DNA of 64,000 nt from Corynebacterium lowii (GTDB lineage: Bacteria; Actinomycetota; Actinomycetes; Mycobacteriales; Mycobacteriaceae). Both the position numbers and the translations under genes were made by a program. This document shows, piece after piece, positions 44,469-53,985 of the stretch. The stretch is taken from NCBI RefSeq assembly GCF_001412085.1, contig NZ_LKEV01000008.1:27865-91864 (forward strand), read 5' to 3'. The notes under the pieces were generated by a model. The model was not told the origin of the DNA and did no database searches. It saw only the letters and a program-made list of their open reading frames with translations. Position 1 is the stretch's first letter. Each line of letters begins with the position of its first letter.

Positions 44469-45785
44469 TTATAGCAGTGCGTCCACTCGGTCAATGGCGG
44501 CATCAATCACATCGAGGCCCTGGCGCAAATCTTCCTCGGGGATATTCAGCGGCGGGGCAATGTGAGTGCGGTTGGCGCTCACCATCGGCCACACCCCGTT
44601 CTCCTTGCAGTACTGCGCAAAGCCACCCAGCTCCGCCAGCGGCTCCTTGGTGGCGCTATCGCGCACAAACTCGATGGCCCAGAAGAAACCGCGCCCGCGC
44701 ACCTCTCCCACGCTGGGGTGCTTGCTCGCTATCTCGCGCAGGCGGGAGCCGATCACGCTCTCCCCCAGCTCCGCCACGCGGGCAAAGATTCCCTCGCGCT
44801 CGTACACATCGAGGGCCGCCAGACCCGGCGCGCAGGCCAGGGGGTGCCCGGAGTAGGTGAGCCCACCGGGATACGGAGTTTGAGCGAAGGTCTCCACGAT
44901 GGCCGGGGTGATGAGCACCCCGCCCAGGGGCACGTAGCCGGAGTTCACGCCCTTGGCAAAGGTCACCAGGTCCGGCGCGAGGTTTTCCCCGCCGTGCTCA
45001 TAGGCGAAGAGGCGGCCGGTGCGGCCAAAGCCCACCATCACCTCATCAGCGATATAGAGAATGCCGTAGCGATCGCACAGATCGCGCACCCCTTGCAGAT
45101 AACCCGCGGGCGGGGCGATCACGCCAGAGGAACCCACCATAGATTCCAGGATGATCGCGGCGATCTGCCCCGGCCCCTCGAAGAGGATGGTCTGCTCCAG
45201 GTGCTCCAAGGCACGGGCGCACTCCTGCTCCTCTGAGTCCGCATGGAAGGCCGAGCGGTACAGGAAGGGACCCCAGAAGTGGTACACGTCCCCGTCCGTG
45301 GTGGGGTTGCCCAGGCGACGCCCCTCGCCGGTGGCCATGATCGCGGAGCCGGTGGCGCCGTGGTAGCTGCGATAAGCAGCCAGAATCTTGTTCTTGCCCG
45401 TGTGCAGGCGGGCCATGCGAATGGCGTGCTCCACGGCGTCCGCGCCGCCGTTGGTGAAAAAGACGTGGCTGAACTCGCCCTGGGCGGACTCCACAATGCG
45501 GCGGGCTAGTTCCCCGCGCACGTCGCTGGCGAAGGCTGGGTTGAGGTTGGTCACCCGGCCCGCCTGGCGGCGAATGGCCTCCACCAGCTCGGGGTGGTTA
45601 TGGCCGAGGTTGGCGCTTACCAATTGGCTGCCAAAGTCCAGGTAGCCCTTGCCCTCATAGTCATAAATGCGTGGCCCCTCGGCGGAGGCCACGGGCATGG
45701 GGTTGATTTTCGCCTGGGCGGACCAGGAGTGGAAAACGTGGGCGCGGTCATCAGCACGGACCTGGGATTCCGGAGAGTTGGTCAC
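44469..45785 (-). CDS. Class III aminotransferase (omega-amino acid type)
   Basis: About 438 residues, PLP-dependent. It has LDFGSQLVSANLGHNHPELV, FFTNGGADAVEHAIRMAR, AYRSYHGATGSAI, ADEVMVGFGRTGRLFAYEH and the PLP lysine in TFAKGVNSGYVPLGG. The substrate is not readable; family members use omega-amino acids, taurine or beta-alanine. I chose GTG 45785 (VTNSPES) with AGAGG upstream; the longer frame to 45872 is unlikely. The MerR gene lies 96 bases upstream on the same strand. Confidence 0.9.
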   Translation of the reverse strand: MTNSPESQVRADDRAHVFHSWSAQAKINPMPVASAEGPRIYDYEGKGYLDFGSQLVSANLGHNHPELVEAIRRQAGRVTNLNPAFASDVRGELARRIVESAQGEFSHVFFTNGGADAVEHAIRMARLHTGKNKILAAYRSYHGATGSAIMATGEGRRLGNPTTDGDVYHFWGPFLYRSAFHADSEEQECARALEHLEQTILFEGPGQIAAIILESMVGSSGVIAPPAGYLQGVRDLCDRYGILYIADEVMVGFGRTGRLFAYEHGGENLAPDLVTFAKGVNSGYVPLGGVLITPAIVETFAQTPYPGGLTYSGHPLACAPGLAALDVYEREGIFARVAELGESVIGSRLREIASKHPSVGEVRGRGFFWAIEFVRDSATKEPLAELGGFAQYCKENGVWPMVSANRTHIAPPLNIPEEDLRQGLDVIDAAIDRVDALL

Positions 45786-45881
45786 GGGGAAACCTCTTTT
45801 CCTTTTGCTCAAGGGAAGATTCCCCCGCCACCCTAATCCACATTCATCGCGGCGTCCGCCATATACCCCCAAAGGGGGTGA

Positions 45882-46640
45882 TTAGCGCCACTCCACGGCG
45901 TTGAGGTCCACGCCCTCCTTGGCGGCATGGGCCTCCACCACGTCCCGCAGATACTCACAGTGCTCGCCATAGGCCTCTCGGAATCGCTCATCGGCCACAT
46001 ACATGCGGGCCAGAATCACCTGTTTAGCAGCAGTGACCTCATAAAACTTCCCAACGGATTCTCGGTGGCGCGCAGCCAGCGCGTCCGCCTCTTTTGAGCC
46101 CGGCTGCACTCCGCGCTCGGCGGCGGTTTCCAAGGCGGCACGAAACTCCTCCGCCTCGGCCTTCAAGCGCTCCGCGTCCTGCGGAGTCATTGAGGCCAGG
46201 CGGCGCTGCGATTCCTCCCACTCCGGGGTATCTCCCCAGCGCTCCTGAGCCTCGGCCTGATAGACCGGCCAGTTCTCGCCAAAAATCTTTATCTTGTCCT
46301 CCACGCTCATGGTGGCCTCTCCTTCCAGGATTGCATCCACTGCGCGGATCATTCCGCGCAGGTGAGCGGCCTTTTCCACCAGCACCCTGCGCTGCCGCAA
46401 GAGGTGTTCGCGGCGGGTAGCGGGGGCGTCGATAAGCTCCCCGATCTGGGCCAACGGTACCCCTGCGGCGCGGTAGACCAGAATGTTCATCCCCCGTTCC
46501 AGTTCCTCCTCCGTGTAGAGGCGGTACTGGCCAAGGGTGCGCCATTCGGGCCGCAAGAGCCCCACGGCGTCCCAGTGGCGCAGGGTGCGCGGGGTCACGC
46601 CGAGGATGTCCGCGGCCTGCCCGATGGTGTATTCGCTCAC
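45882..46640 (-). CDS. MerR-family regulator with TipAS-like ligand domain
   Basis: A 252-residue protein. The N-terminal MerR helix-turn-helix reads YTIGQAADILGVTPRTLRHWDAVGLLRP, then a coiled-coil linker. The C-terminal half (EDKIKIFGENWPVYQAEAQERWGDTPEW) matches the TipAS antibiotic-recognition fold. Such regulators activate multidrug or stress genes when they bind thiopeptide-like ligands. Its direct target is unknown; the following aminotransferase is a candidate. Confidence 0.88.
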   Translation of the reverse strand: MSEYTIGQAADILGVTPRTLRHWDAVGLLRPEWRTLGQYRLYTEEELERGMNILVYRAAGVPLAQIGELIDAPATRREHLLRQRRVLVEKAAHLRGMIRAVDAILEGEATMSVEDKIKIFGENWPVYQAEAQERWGDTPEWEESQRRLASMTPQDAERLKAEAEEFRAALETAAERGVQPGSKEADALAARHRESVGKFYEVTAAKQVILARMYVADERFREAYGEHCEYLRDVVEAHAAKEGVDLNAVEWR

Positions 46641-46688
46641 GGTGGCAATCCTGCAGCTTGACGCGGCGTGAAGGTCAAGGCGAACCGG

Positions 46689-48428
46689 CTACAGGCTGCG
46701 CGGGATGTTGCGCAGGTTGGAGCGCGCCATCGTGAGCATGGCGCCCACGCCGCCGCCAAAGACGGTGCGGGTGGCGGCCTTGGAGAAGCCCATGAGCATT
46801 TCCCAGGTGATGTTCGGCGGGATGGAGAGCGCGTTCGGGTCCGTGACCATATCCACCAGCACCGGGCCGGGGTAAGCCAGCGCCTCCTGGATACCGGCGC
46901 GCAGGTCGCGCGGGTCCTCGATGCGGATGGCCTTAATGCCCACGCCTTGTGCGATCTGGGCGTAATTCACGTGGTCATGGTCCGTCTCATATTCCGGCAT
47001 GCCCTGCACGAGCATTTCCAGCTTCACCATGCCCAGGGAGGAGTTGTTGAACACAAACATCTTCACCGGCAGGTCGTGCTGCTTCACGGTGATGAGCTCG
47101 CCCATGAGCATGCTCAGGCCGCCGTCGCCACTAAAGGTGCACACCTGGCGGTTGCGGTCGGCCGCCTGCGCGCCGATGGCCTGCGGCAAAGCGTTCGCCA
47201 TCGTGCCGTGGCGGTAGGAGCCCATGTCCACGCGCTTGCCGTTGGGGGTGAGGTAGCGCGCGGCCCACACGTTGCACATGCCGGTGTCCACGGTGAAGAT
47301 GGCGTCCTCGGCGGCGAGTTCGTCGATGAGGGAGGCCGCGTACTCCGGGTGGATGGGCGTGTGCTTTTCGACGTCGTGGGTGTACGCCCCCACCACGCTT
47401 TCCAGGGCCTTGCAGTGCTTCTTGAGCATCTTGTCTAGGAAGGAGCGGTCGGTCTTTTCCTGGATATGCGGCAGGATATTCTCGATCACCGCCGCGGCAT
47501 CGCCCACCACCGGGTACTTGATGGTGGTGCGCCGTCCGATGTGGGAGCCATCGACGTCGATCTGCGCCACGTTCTTCTTGGGCAGGAAGTCGTTATACGG
47601 GAAGTCCGTGCCAATGAGAATGAGCAGATCGGCCTCGTGGGAGGCCTCATGGCAGGCGCCGTAGCCGAGCAGGCCGGACATGCCCACCTCGAAGGGATTG
47701 TCGTACTGGATATAGTGCTTGCCTCCGAAGGCGTGGCCGATGGGGGCCTTAATTTTTTCGGCCAGTTGCAGCACCTGCTCGCGGGCGTTCTTGATGCCCG
47801 CGCCCACAAAGAGGGTCACCGTCTTAGCCTCGTTAATGGCCTTCACCAAGGCGGCGGCTTCCTGCGCATCCGGGTAGGCCACGGGGCAGCCGGAGGCGAT
47901 AGCGGAATCAATAATGGTGGTGTCCTCCACCTCATCGGCGGCAATATCGCCGGGGATCACCAGCACGGATACGCCCTTACCCGCCATCGTGGACTGAATG
48001 GCGTGGTGGGTAATCACCGCGCCCTGGTCCGGGGAGTTCACCATCTCGCAGTAGCCGGAGCACTCCTGGAAGATCTGCTGCGGGTGCGTCTCCTGGAAGA
48101 ACTGTGAGCCGATCTGCCGGGAGGGAATATGGCTAGCCAGGGCCAGCGTCTTGGCGCCGTTACGGTGAGCATCATAGAGCCCCTGGATGAGGTGCGTATT
48201 GCCCGGCCCGCAGGAACCCGCGCACACCGTGAGTTCCCCGGTAATGAGAGATTCCGCCCCGGCGGCGAAGGCCGCCGCCTCCTCGTTGCGCACGTGGATC
48301 CATTCGATGCTGGAATCCCGCACGGCGTCCACGATGGGGTTGAGGGAATCGCCCACCACCCCGTAAATGCGCTTGACACCCTGGCGCTCCAGGGCCTCTA
48401 CCAGCACGTGAGCGTAATTCTTAGCCAT
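46689..48428 (-). CDS. poxB: Pyruvate:quinone oxidoreductase (pyruvate oxidase)
   Basis: Oxidises pyruvate to acetate and CO2 and passes electrons to quinone. It has 579 residues with the TPP-enzyme N-domain (YGVVGDSLNPIVDAV, then HVRNEEAAAFAAGAES), a central FAD-binding domain and the TPP loop GDGGLSMLMGELITVKQHDLP with NNSSLG near residue 450. The C-terminal region is the membrane/lipid-activation part in homologues. The 178-base gap to the divergent MFS gene holds a palindrome GGATATATCC at 48538-48547. Confidence 0.95.
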   Translation of the reverse strand: MAKNYAHVLVEALERQGVKRIYGVVGDSLNPIVDAVRDSSIEWIHVRNEEAAAFAAGAESLITGELTVCAGSCGPGNTHLIQGLYDAHRNGAKTLALASHIPSRQIGSQFFQETHPQQIFQECSGYCEMVNSPDQGAVITHHAIQSTMAGKGVSVLVIPGDIAADEVEDTTIIDSAIASGCPVAYPDAQEAAALVKAINEAKTVTLFVGAGIKNAREQVLQLAEKIKAPIGHAFGGKHYIQYDNPFEVGMSGLLGYGACHEASHEADLLILIGTDFPYNDFLPKKNVAQIDVDGSHIGRRTTIKYPVVGDAAAVIENILPHIQEKTDRSFLDKMLKKHCKALESVVGAYTHDVEKHTPIHPEYAASLIDELAAEDAIFTVDTGMCNVWAARYLTPNGKRVDMGSYRHGTMANALPQAIGAQAADRNRQVCTFSGDGGLSMLMGELITVKQHDLPVKMFVFNNSSLGMVKLEMLVQGMPEYETDHDHVNYAQIAQGVGIKAIRIEDPRDLRAGIQEALAYPGPVLVDMVTDPNALSIPPNITWEMLMGFSKAATRTVFGGGVGAMLTMARSNLRNIPRSL

Positions 48429-48472
48429 CTCTGCGCTCTCCTTCCGCTATGTCCACGGGAGCGTTCTCCGGG

Positions 48473-48495
48473 GCGTCGATAAGCAGTCGATAAGC
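48473..48495 (+). repeat. GCGTCGATAAGC motif, tandem copy and a half, non-coding
   Basis: GCGTCGATAAGC at 48473-48484 is followed directly by AGTCGATAAGC at 48485-48495. It is the only tandem occurrence and lies in the poxB-MFS intergenic region. Confidence 0.7.
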
Positions 48496-48606
48496 ATGAA
48501 CCCCGTGAGTTCGCTTCCGTTTGATGTTTGTTTATGTGGATATATCCAAGTATGCCGCGCAATGCCACCGCACGCCATGACCGTCCATTGGGTACAGTAA
48601 CTTCCC

Positions 48607-50046
48607 ATGCAACACAGTCCCGGAGCAGCGAACACCACACCCGCGCAGCGATGGACCTTCCTCGCGGTCATCAGCACCGGCCTCTTTCTCATCGGCATGG
48701 ATAACTCCGTGCTTTTTACCGCGCTCCCCCAGCTAGAGGAGCAACTTCACACCACCGAGCGCCAGGCGCTGTGGATTATCAACGCCTACCCGCTCGTGCT
48801 CAGCGGCCTCCTGCTGGGCACCGGCACCCTGGGCGATCGCATTGGACACCGCCGCATGTTCCTCGTGGGCCTGAGTATCTTCGTCCTTGGATCGCTGACC
48901 GCCGCGTTTTCCCCCACCGCGATAGCGCTCATCGCTGCCCGCGCGCTGCTCGGCCTGGGCGGGGCCACCATGATGCCCGCCACCCTCGCGCTCATCCGCG
49001 TGACCTTCCGCAACGAGCGCGAACTCAGCACCGCCATCGGCATCTGGGGTTCCGTGGCGGTGGTGGGTGCGGCTTCGGGGCCGGTCATCGGCGGCGCGCT
49101 CTTGGAGGCCTTTTGGTGGGGCTCCGTCTTTCTCATCAACGTTCCCGTGGGCCTCATCGCCCTGGTGGCGGCCCTCATTCTCGCCCCGCCCAACCAACCC
49201 AACCCCGCCGCCCACTGGGATTGGCTTTCTTCCCTCCTCGCCCTCCTGACCGTCTCCGGGCTGGTGATGAGCATTAAGGAGGCCGCCCACTCCCCGCGCC
49301 AGTGGGGTCTGCTCGCGGTATCGCTGCTGGTAGTGGTGGTTGCCGGGGCCTGCTTTACCCTCCGGCAGCGCCGCCTTGCCGTGCCGCTTCTCGACGCCGC
49401 CATCTTCCGCAACCGCATGTTCAGCGGCGGGGTGCTCGCGGCTGCGGGGGCGATGTTTGCCATGTCCGGGCTGGAACTCACCACGACCCAGCGCTTTCAG
49501 CTCGCTTTGGGTTATAGCCCCCTGCACGCCGGGCTCGTGGTGGCGCTCGCGGCGGTGGCCGCCATGCCGCTTTCTATCCTGGGCGGTGCTTATCTGCACC
49601 GGCTGGGATTCCGCACGCTCATCACCGGGGGATTCGGCCTCATCTCCGGGGCTGTCTTGGTCAGCGCCGTGGGGCTGTGGGCGGATTCCATGCCGATTTT
49701 CCTCCTCGGTATCGCGCTGGCGGGCGCCGGGATGGGAGCGGCCATGTCCGTTTCTTCCACCGCCATCATCGGTTCCGCACCCAGGGAGCGGGCGGGCATG
49801 GCCTCTAGCGTGGAGGAGGTTTCCTACGAGTTCGGCAGCCTGCTCTCCGTGGCGATTCTCGGCAGCCTGCTACCCACCTTTCTCAAGGCCTTCACGGAGG
49901 GCGGAGCCACCTACGAGGACGCCTTTGATAGCTCTTACCTCGTTATCCTGTGCATCATCGCGGTGGTGGGGGCGGTTTTCGCCGCCATAACCGCCTGGTG
50001 CTTCCAGGGCAATCCCCGCCGCACGCCCTTTGGGGAGGGGCACTAG
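48607..50046 (+). CDS. MFS drug-efflux transporter, EmrB/QacA-like (14-TMS type)
   Basis: A 479-residue proton-driven exporter with about fourteen hydrophobic segments. It has FLIGMDNSVLFTALPQLEEQL in the first helix, the GDRIGHRRMFLVGL loop (motif A) and the motif C-like stretch GIWGSVAVVGAASGPVIGG. The substrate is unknown but is likely a drug or lipophilic cation. A TACAGT near 48591 could be its -10 for a short-leader message. It is divergent from poxB and converges on the pepC pair. Confidence 0.92.
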   Translation: MQHSPGAANTTPAQRWTFLAVISTGLFLIGMDNSVLFTALPQLEEQLHTTERQALWIINAYPLVLSGLLLGTGTLGDRIGHRRMFLVGLSIFVLGSLTAAFSPTAIALIAARALLGLGGATMMPATLALIRVTFRNERELSTAIGIWGSVAVVGAASGPVIGGALLEAFWWGSVFLINVPVGLIALVAALILAPPNQPNPAAHWDWLSSLLALLTVSGLVMSIKEAAHSPRQWGLLAVSLLVVVVAGACFTLRQRRLAVPLLDAAIFRNRMFSGGVLAAAGAMFAMSGLELTTTQRFQLALGYSPLHAGLVVALAAVAAMPLSILGGAYLHRLGFRTLITGGFGLISGAVLVSAVGLWADSMPIFLLGIALAGAGMGAAMSVSSTAIIGSAPRERAGMASSVEEVSYEFGSLLSVAILGSLLPTFLKAFTEGGATYEDAFDSSYLVILCIIAVVGAVFAAITAWCFQGNPRRTPFGEGH

Positions 50047-50106
50047 AGGGTGCTAAGGCGGGGCTCTTTGGCCGCTCCGGGCACTTTGGCCTCTTAGGCT
50101 TACCGC

Positions 50107-51432
50107 TTAGGCCAGGGCGCCCATCGGGTCCCAGGCGGGCAGCGCCACCGGCTCGGAATCCCTGGCTTGCAGCACCTCTTCGGGTAGAAAACGCGGGGGC
50201 ACGGCGATCTCAAAGACGTACGGGTCAAACCAGGAATCGTCCATAGTCCAAAAGCCCTTCTCCGCCTTCTCATCGCCCCAAGAGTTCTCCACCCGCCAGC
50301 GGCGCGGGGTGCCCTCCGCACTCAGGTCCACGCCGGTGAGCACCATCGCGTGTTCCATGAGGGATTCCCCGGTGCGCAGGCGCTCTTCCTTGCTCATCTG
50401 CATGGGCACCCCGTACAAGCCCTCGTAGTCGTAGAGATCGGCCGCCCAAAAGCCGGTTTCCCTATCGGCCTGGCGGGTGGTCTCGCAGCCAAACCACACG
50501 GGCAGGCCCTCCGCCACGGCAGCGCCCGCGGCCTTTTTAAGCACCTCCATCGGGGCGTTGAGGTAGGTCACCGCTCCCGCGCCCACCACATTGCCCAGGT
50601 AATCCACCGTGTAGCGGGCGCGATAGGGGTGGCGGGGATCGTTGACCACGCACACGTACTCGCCCAAGTCCGGCGGCAGGTAGATGGAGGCAAACTCCTT
50701 CGGGGTTAGCTCGCCTTCACGGTGAAACTCGCCCTCCTTATCCCGGTACTGCCACACAAAACTCTCCGGCGGCACCCCCAGGTGAATGGTGAGGATGCGG
50801 TACACATCGCGCAGGGTTTCCTGGTGTACCTCCTGCTGTTCTTCCACGGCTGCCGACGCCTCTGCTTCTGCTGCCTCGCGCAGGCGCAGCGCCGCACGGC
50901 GCAACACGGTATTGAGGTCACGGTTGAGCTTGGCGGTATGGGAGCTGGAATGGGTCTCCGGCATGGCGTACTTGGGTACCACCCCGTACTTCTCCACCAG
51001 GGAAACAAACATGTTCCACTGGCCGCCATCCTCAATGGGGGTGCGCAGGAGGTGGGAGACGGTGCGATCGTCAAGTTCGCGTTCACTCAATTCCTGCATA
51101 GAGGTGAGGAAGTAATTGGCCTTTTCCAGCTTGTCGTAGAAGTGGATATAGGCCTGGGAGAACTCAAAGTCCTTAATCTTGTGGCGCGCCATCACCTCCC
51201 CGCGCAGGGAATTAAGCCCCGCAAAAATCCAGCAGCGCCCGGAGCGCTTCTGGTTAGCCACGGCCCAATCGTCCACCTTGTGCGATACCGAGGAATCCAG
51301 GGCCACCACGGCCTGCCGATTCAGCGCCACGCGGTCAATATCGGTGCCTGCCACCGCGTTAGCGGCCAGGCGCAGGGCGGGGTCGGCGTCGATAGCGGTG
51401 GCGTATTCACGGTTCCATTGCGTGTAATCCAT
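50107..51432 (-). CDS. pepC: Bleomycin hydrolase/aminopeptidase C (C1B cysteine peptidase), copy 1
   Basis: A 441-residue cytoplasmic aminopeptidase of the papain fold. The catalytic cysteine is in KRSGRCWIFAGLNSLR near residue 65, the histidine is in LMEHAMVLTG near 361 and the asparagine is in RVENSWGDE near 382. It lies 22 bases downstream of a paralogue; the two share blocks of identical DNA. It has an insert rich in Ala and Glu near residue 200 that the other copy lacks. Confidence 0.94.
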   Translation of the reverse strand: MDYTQWNREYATAIDADPALRLAANAVAGTDIDRVALNRQAVVALDSSVSHKVDDWAVANQKRSGRCWIFAGLNSLRGEVMARHKIKDFEFSQAYIHFYDKLEKANYFLTSMQELSERELDDRTVSHLLRTPIEDGGQWNMFVSLVEKYGVVPKYAMPETHSSSHTAKLNRDLNTVLRRAALRLREAAEAEASAAVEEQQEVHQETLRDVYRILTIHLGVPPESFVWQYRDKEGEFHREGELTPKEFASIYLPPDLGEYVCVVNDPRHPYRARYTVDYLGNVVGAGAVTYLNAPMEVLKKAAGAAVAEGLPVWFGCETTRQADRETGFWAADLYDYEGLYGVPMQMSKEERLRTGESLMEHAMVLTGVDLSAEGTPRRWRVENSWGDEKAEKGFWTMDDSWFDPYVFEIAVPPRFLPEEVLQARDSEPVALPAWDPMGALA

Positions 51433-51454
51433 TGTTTTTCTTCTCCGTTCTCGC

Positions 51455-52756
51455 TTAAGCCATCGCGTCCCACACCGGCAGGGTCACCGGCGGCGTGGAT
51501 AGTGCCGCACGCAGGTGCTCGGGCAGGTGCTTCGGGTGCACCACCACGGCAAACACATACTGGTCAAACCACGCCTGAGACATCGTGGCGTAGCCCTTAT
51601 CCGCCGCCTCATTCTTGGCGCTCTGATTCTTCTCACCCCAGGAGTTCTCCACTCGCCAGCGCGCAGGTTCGGGGTCATAGCCACTGAGCACCATCGCGTG
51701 CGTGAGCACCGATTCCCAGGTACCCATGCGCTGCGCCTTCGTCGTGGTGGTATCCACCCCGTAGAGGGCATCGCGCTCAAAGACGTCTACGTCCCACACC
51801 CCCATATCCCGGTGGAACTGAGCGTCCACATTGCAGGCAAACCACACCGGCTCCTCCGCACGCACGCTATCGACGGCCGCCTGCGTGACGTCGGCAAGCT
51901 CCGCGTTGAGGTAGGTAAAGAAGTCCGTTCCGGGCACGCTCGTTTGGGTATCAATGCTGTAGCGCACCCCCACCTCACGCTCCGGGCGCGGGTCGTGGCC
52001 GAGCACCACGTACTCGCCTAAGTCCCGGGGCAGGTACTTCGTGGCAAACTCTCTCGGGGTGATCTCCCCTTCCCGGTGAAACTCGCCCTCCTTATCCCGG
52101 TACTGCCACACAAAACTCTCCGGTGGCACGCCCAGGTGAATCACGAGGATACGGTGCACATCGCGCAGAATCTCCTCCTTGCTGCCCTCCCCTCGGCTCA
52201 GGCGGGCCACGCCCCGGCGCAGCACGGTATTAATATCGCGGCGCAGGTGCGCGGTATGGGAGCTGGAATGGGTCTCCGGCATGGCGTACTTGGGCACCGC
52301 GCCGTACTTTTCCACCAGGTTCACCGCGTAGTTCCACTCGGCACCATCGCTCACCGGCGCTTGCAGCAGGTGGAAGGCGCGGCGGGATTCGAAGTCATCA
52401 AGTTCCTCCGAGATCGCGTCAAGAAAAATCTCCGCCTTGCCCAAGAGGTCATAAAACTGAAGGTAGGCCTCGGAAAACTCAAAGTCCTGTATACCTAGAT
52501 TCTTGGCAATCCGGTGGCGGAACACGTTGAGCGCCGCGAACATCCAGCAGCGGCCGGATTGCTTTTGATCGGTGACTTTCAGGGAATCTAATTTGGTCTC
52601 CACCGCGGGATTGAGCGCCACCATCGCCCGGCGATTAAAGGCCACCTCGTCCACATCCGTGGTGGTCACGGCGTTAGTGGCAAAACGCACCTGCGGGGTA
52701 TCGGCGCTGGCGCGCAGGGCTTGGAGGTCCTGTGTTGTGAGGGAAAAATCAGGCAT
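51455..52756 (-). CDS. pepC: Bleomycin hydrolase/aminopeptidase C (C1B cysteine peptidase), copy 2
   Basis: A 433-residue paralogue of the neighbouring peptidase. The cysteine is in QSGRCWMFAALNVFRHR, the histidine is in LTHAMVLSGYD and the asparagine is in RVENSWGEK. All catalytic residues are intact. It lies 41 bases downstream of hipA on the same strand and just upstream of copy 1, so the pair is probably co-transcribed. Divergence outside the shared blocks suggests an old duplication with later conversion. Confidence 0.94.
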   Translation of the reverse strand: MPDFSLTTQDLQALRASADTPQVRFATNAVTTTDVDEVAFNRRAMVALNPAVETKLDSLKVTDQKQSGRCWMFAALNVFRHRIAKNLGIQDFEFSEAYLQFYDLLGKAEIFLDAISEELDDFESRRAFHLLQAPVSDGAEWNYAVNLVEKYGAVPKYAMPETHSSSHTAHLRRDINTVLRRGVARLSRGEGSKEEILRDVHRILVIHLGVPPESFVWQYRDKEGEFHREGEITPREFATKYLPRDLGEYVVLGHDPRPEREVGVRYSIDTQTSVPGTDFFTYLNAELADVTQAAVDSVRAEEPVWFACNVDAQFHRDMGVWDVDVFERDALYGVDTTTTKAQRMGTWESVLTHAMVLSGYDPEPARWRVENSWGEKNQSAKNEAADKGYATMSQAWFDQYVFAVVVHPKHLPEHLRAALSTPPVTLPVWDAMA

Positions 52757-52797
52757 GGCACGAAGATAACAGAGGGGTGGGACACGGGTGGTCCTTT

Positions 52798-53985
52798 TCA
52801 GGCGAACCTCATTCTGCGGCGCTCCAACTCCCGCTGTGCTTCCTCTTGTGCCCAGTGCAGGGGCGAACCGCTCAGCGGCAAGAACGATAAGTCTACGGCG
52901 GCGGCCCGAAGAACCACCTCATTAGCGCTGTGAGCTACCGCCTGGGGTAGGCCGATGGAGGCGGCAAAATCATCCCAGTGCTGCTTTTTGAGATTCTTCA
53001 TTTTCCCCGAAAGGGGAAGGGCCATCGTCATATCCCGATATAAGACGGTGCAAGGCACATCGTAGATGGGCGCGATATTCCACCGGCCCTTTTCATCCTG
53101 CAAAAGGGAGATATTCTTGGCGTGCAGATCCCCATTGCCGGTGAGCCAGGCAAAGAGAAATTGCATATACAGATTACGGGTGGCAATCAGCGGCGCCTGC
53201 GTACGAGAGGCCACGGCCCGCACCACCTCTTCCGCGTCCACCCCGTATTTGGCGGCCGGAAGAATATTCAATATTTGTGCGGCATCCTCCACTGCCAGGC
53301 GCGTGATTTTTCCATTCTGATCCGCGCGGCGATCAAAGCGCGTGACGAGCAAACCCGACACACCATTGCGATCACGCACCACCTGGTGCTGGCTCACGGG
53401 TAGCCCCATCGTGACCGCGTGGCGGAGGTGAAGGGCCTCATTGAGCACGAGGTGCGGGTGTTCGGGCGGGTCAATTTTGAGGATCGCGTGGTGCTGGCCC
53501 ATCTGTAATGGCATATTCACCATTGAGGCAGAGGCCTTATTTTGCACCCCAGCCAGGGCATAAGCATCGGTTTTTCCGGTGACTTCGAGAAAATCCAGCT
53601 CCTCCGGCTGCTGATGAACCAACGGCTCCGGCACTTCCACGGGGCTACCTGCGGGCACCACCTGTACATCTCCCGGAGTATCCGCCCCCACGGCCAAGAG
53701 CAGGGTGAGTTCATCATCGAGGGAGGTTTTTGTTGCTCTTTGAAGCAAGGTGAGGCGGTGCCCCTCCGGGAGCAGACCCGTGAAGAAGGGAGGGAGCCCG
53801 CCACCGGCGCGGATCACCGGCCCCTCCACCCGCGGAAGAGTGTGCGCTATCTGTGGACCTGAGTATTCCGGGCGATAGCGGAACTCCACCTCTCCGGCGT
53901 CATTGCGCCGAAGCGTGGCCGCAAGCGCGCCGCGCTTGTACACATCCGCCTCCCGGCACAGGCGCAACTCGGATAAGTCCCTCAT
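52798..53985 (-). CDS. hipA: HipA-family serine/threonine kinase toxin
   Basis: A 395-residue kinase; in E. coli HipA phosphorylates glutamyl-tRNA synthetase and causes persistence. The N-terminal domain shows PPFFTGLLPEGHRL, the ATP-binding part has HHAILKIDPPEHPHLVLNE and the catalytic loop is TGNGDLHAKNISLL near residue 285, followed by the metal site in IAPIYDVPCT. The motif is intact. I chose ATG 53985 (MRDLSELRL), whose ATGA overlaps the hipB stop; the longer frame to 54258 runs over hipB. Its length is slightly under the E. coli protein. Confidence 0.92.
   Translation of the reverse strand: MRDLSELRLCREADVYKRGALAATLRRNDAGEVEFRYRPEYSGPQIAHTLPRVEGPVIRAGGGLPPFFTGLLPEGHRLTLLQRATKTSLDDELTLLLAVGADTPGDVQVVPAGSPVEVPEPLVHQQPEELDFLEVTGKTDAYALAGVQNKASASMVNMPLQMGQHHAILKIDPPEHPHLVLNEALHLRHAVTMGLPVSQHQVVRDRNGVSGLLVTRFDRRADQNGKITRLAVEDAAQILNILPAAKYGVDAEEVVRAVASRTQAPLIATRNLYMQFLFAWLTGNGDLHAKNISLLQDEKGRWNIAPIYDVPCTVLYRDMTMALPLSGKMKNLKKQHWDDFAASIGLPQAVAHSANEVVLRAAAVDLSFLPLSGSPLHWAQEEAQRELERRRMRFA

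Noticed and set aside
2611..48495. GCGTCGATAAGC as a DnaA box or replication origin signal
   Set aside because: It shares only TTATC with the DnaA box TTATCCACA, the copies are dispersed over 46 kb, and no origin-type genes are nearby.
48538..48547. GGATATATCC palindrome as a specific operator
   Set aside because: It is short and single. It lies in a promoter region, but nothing ties it to a regulator.
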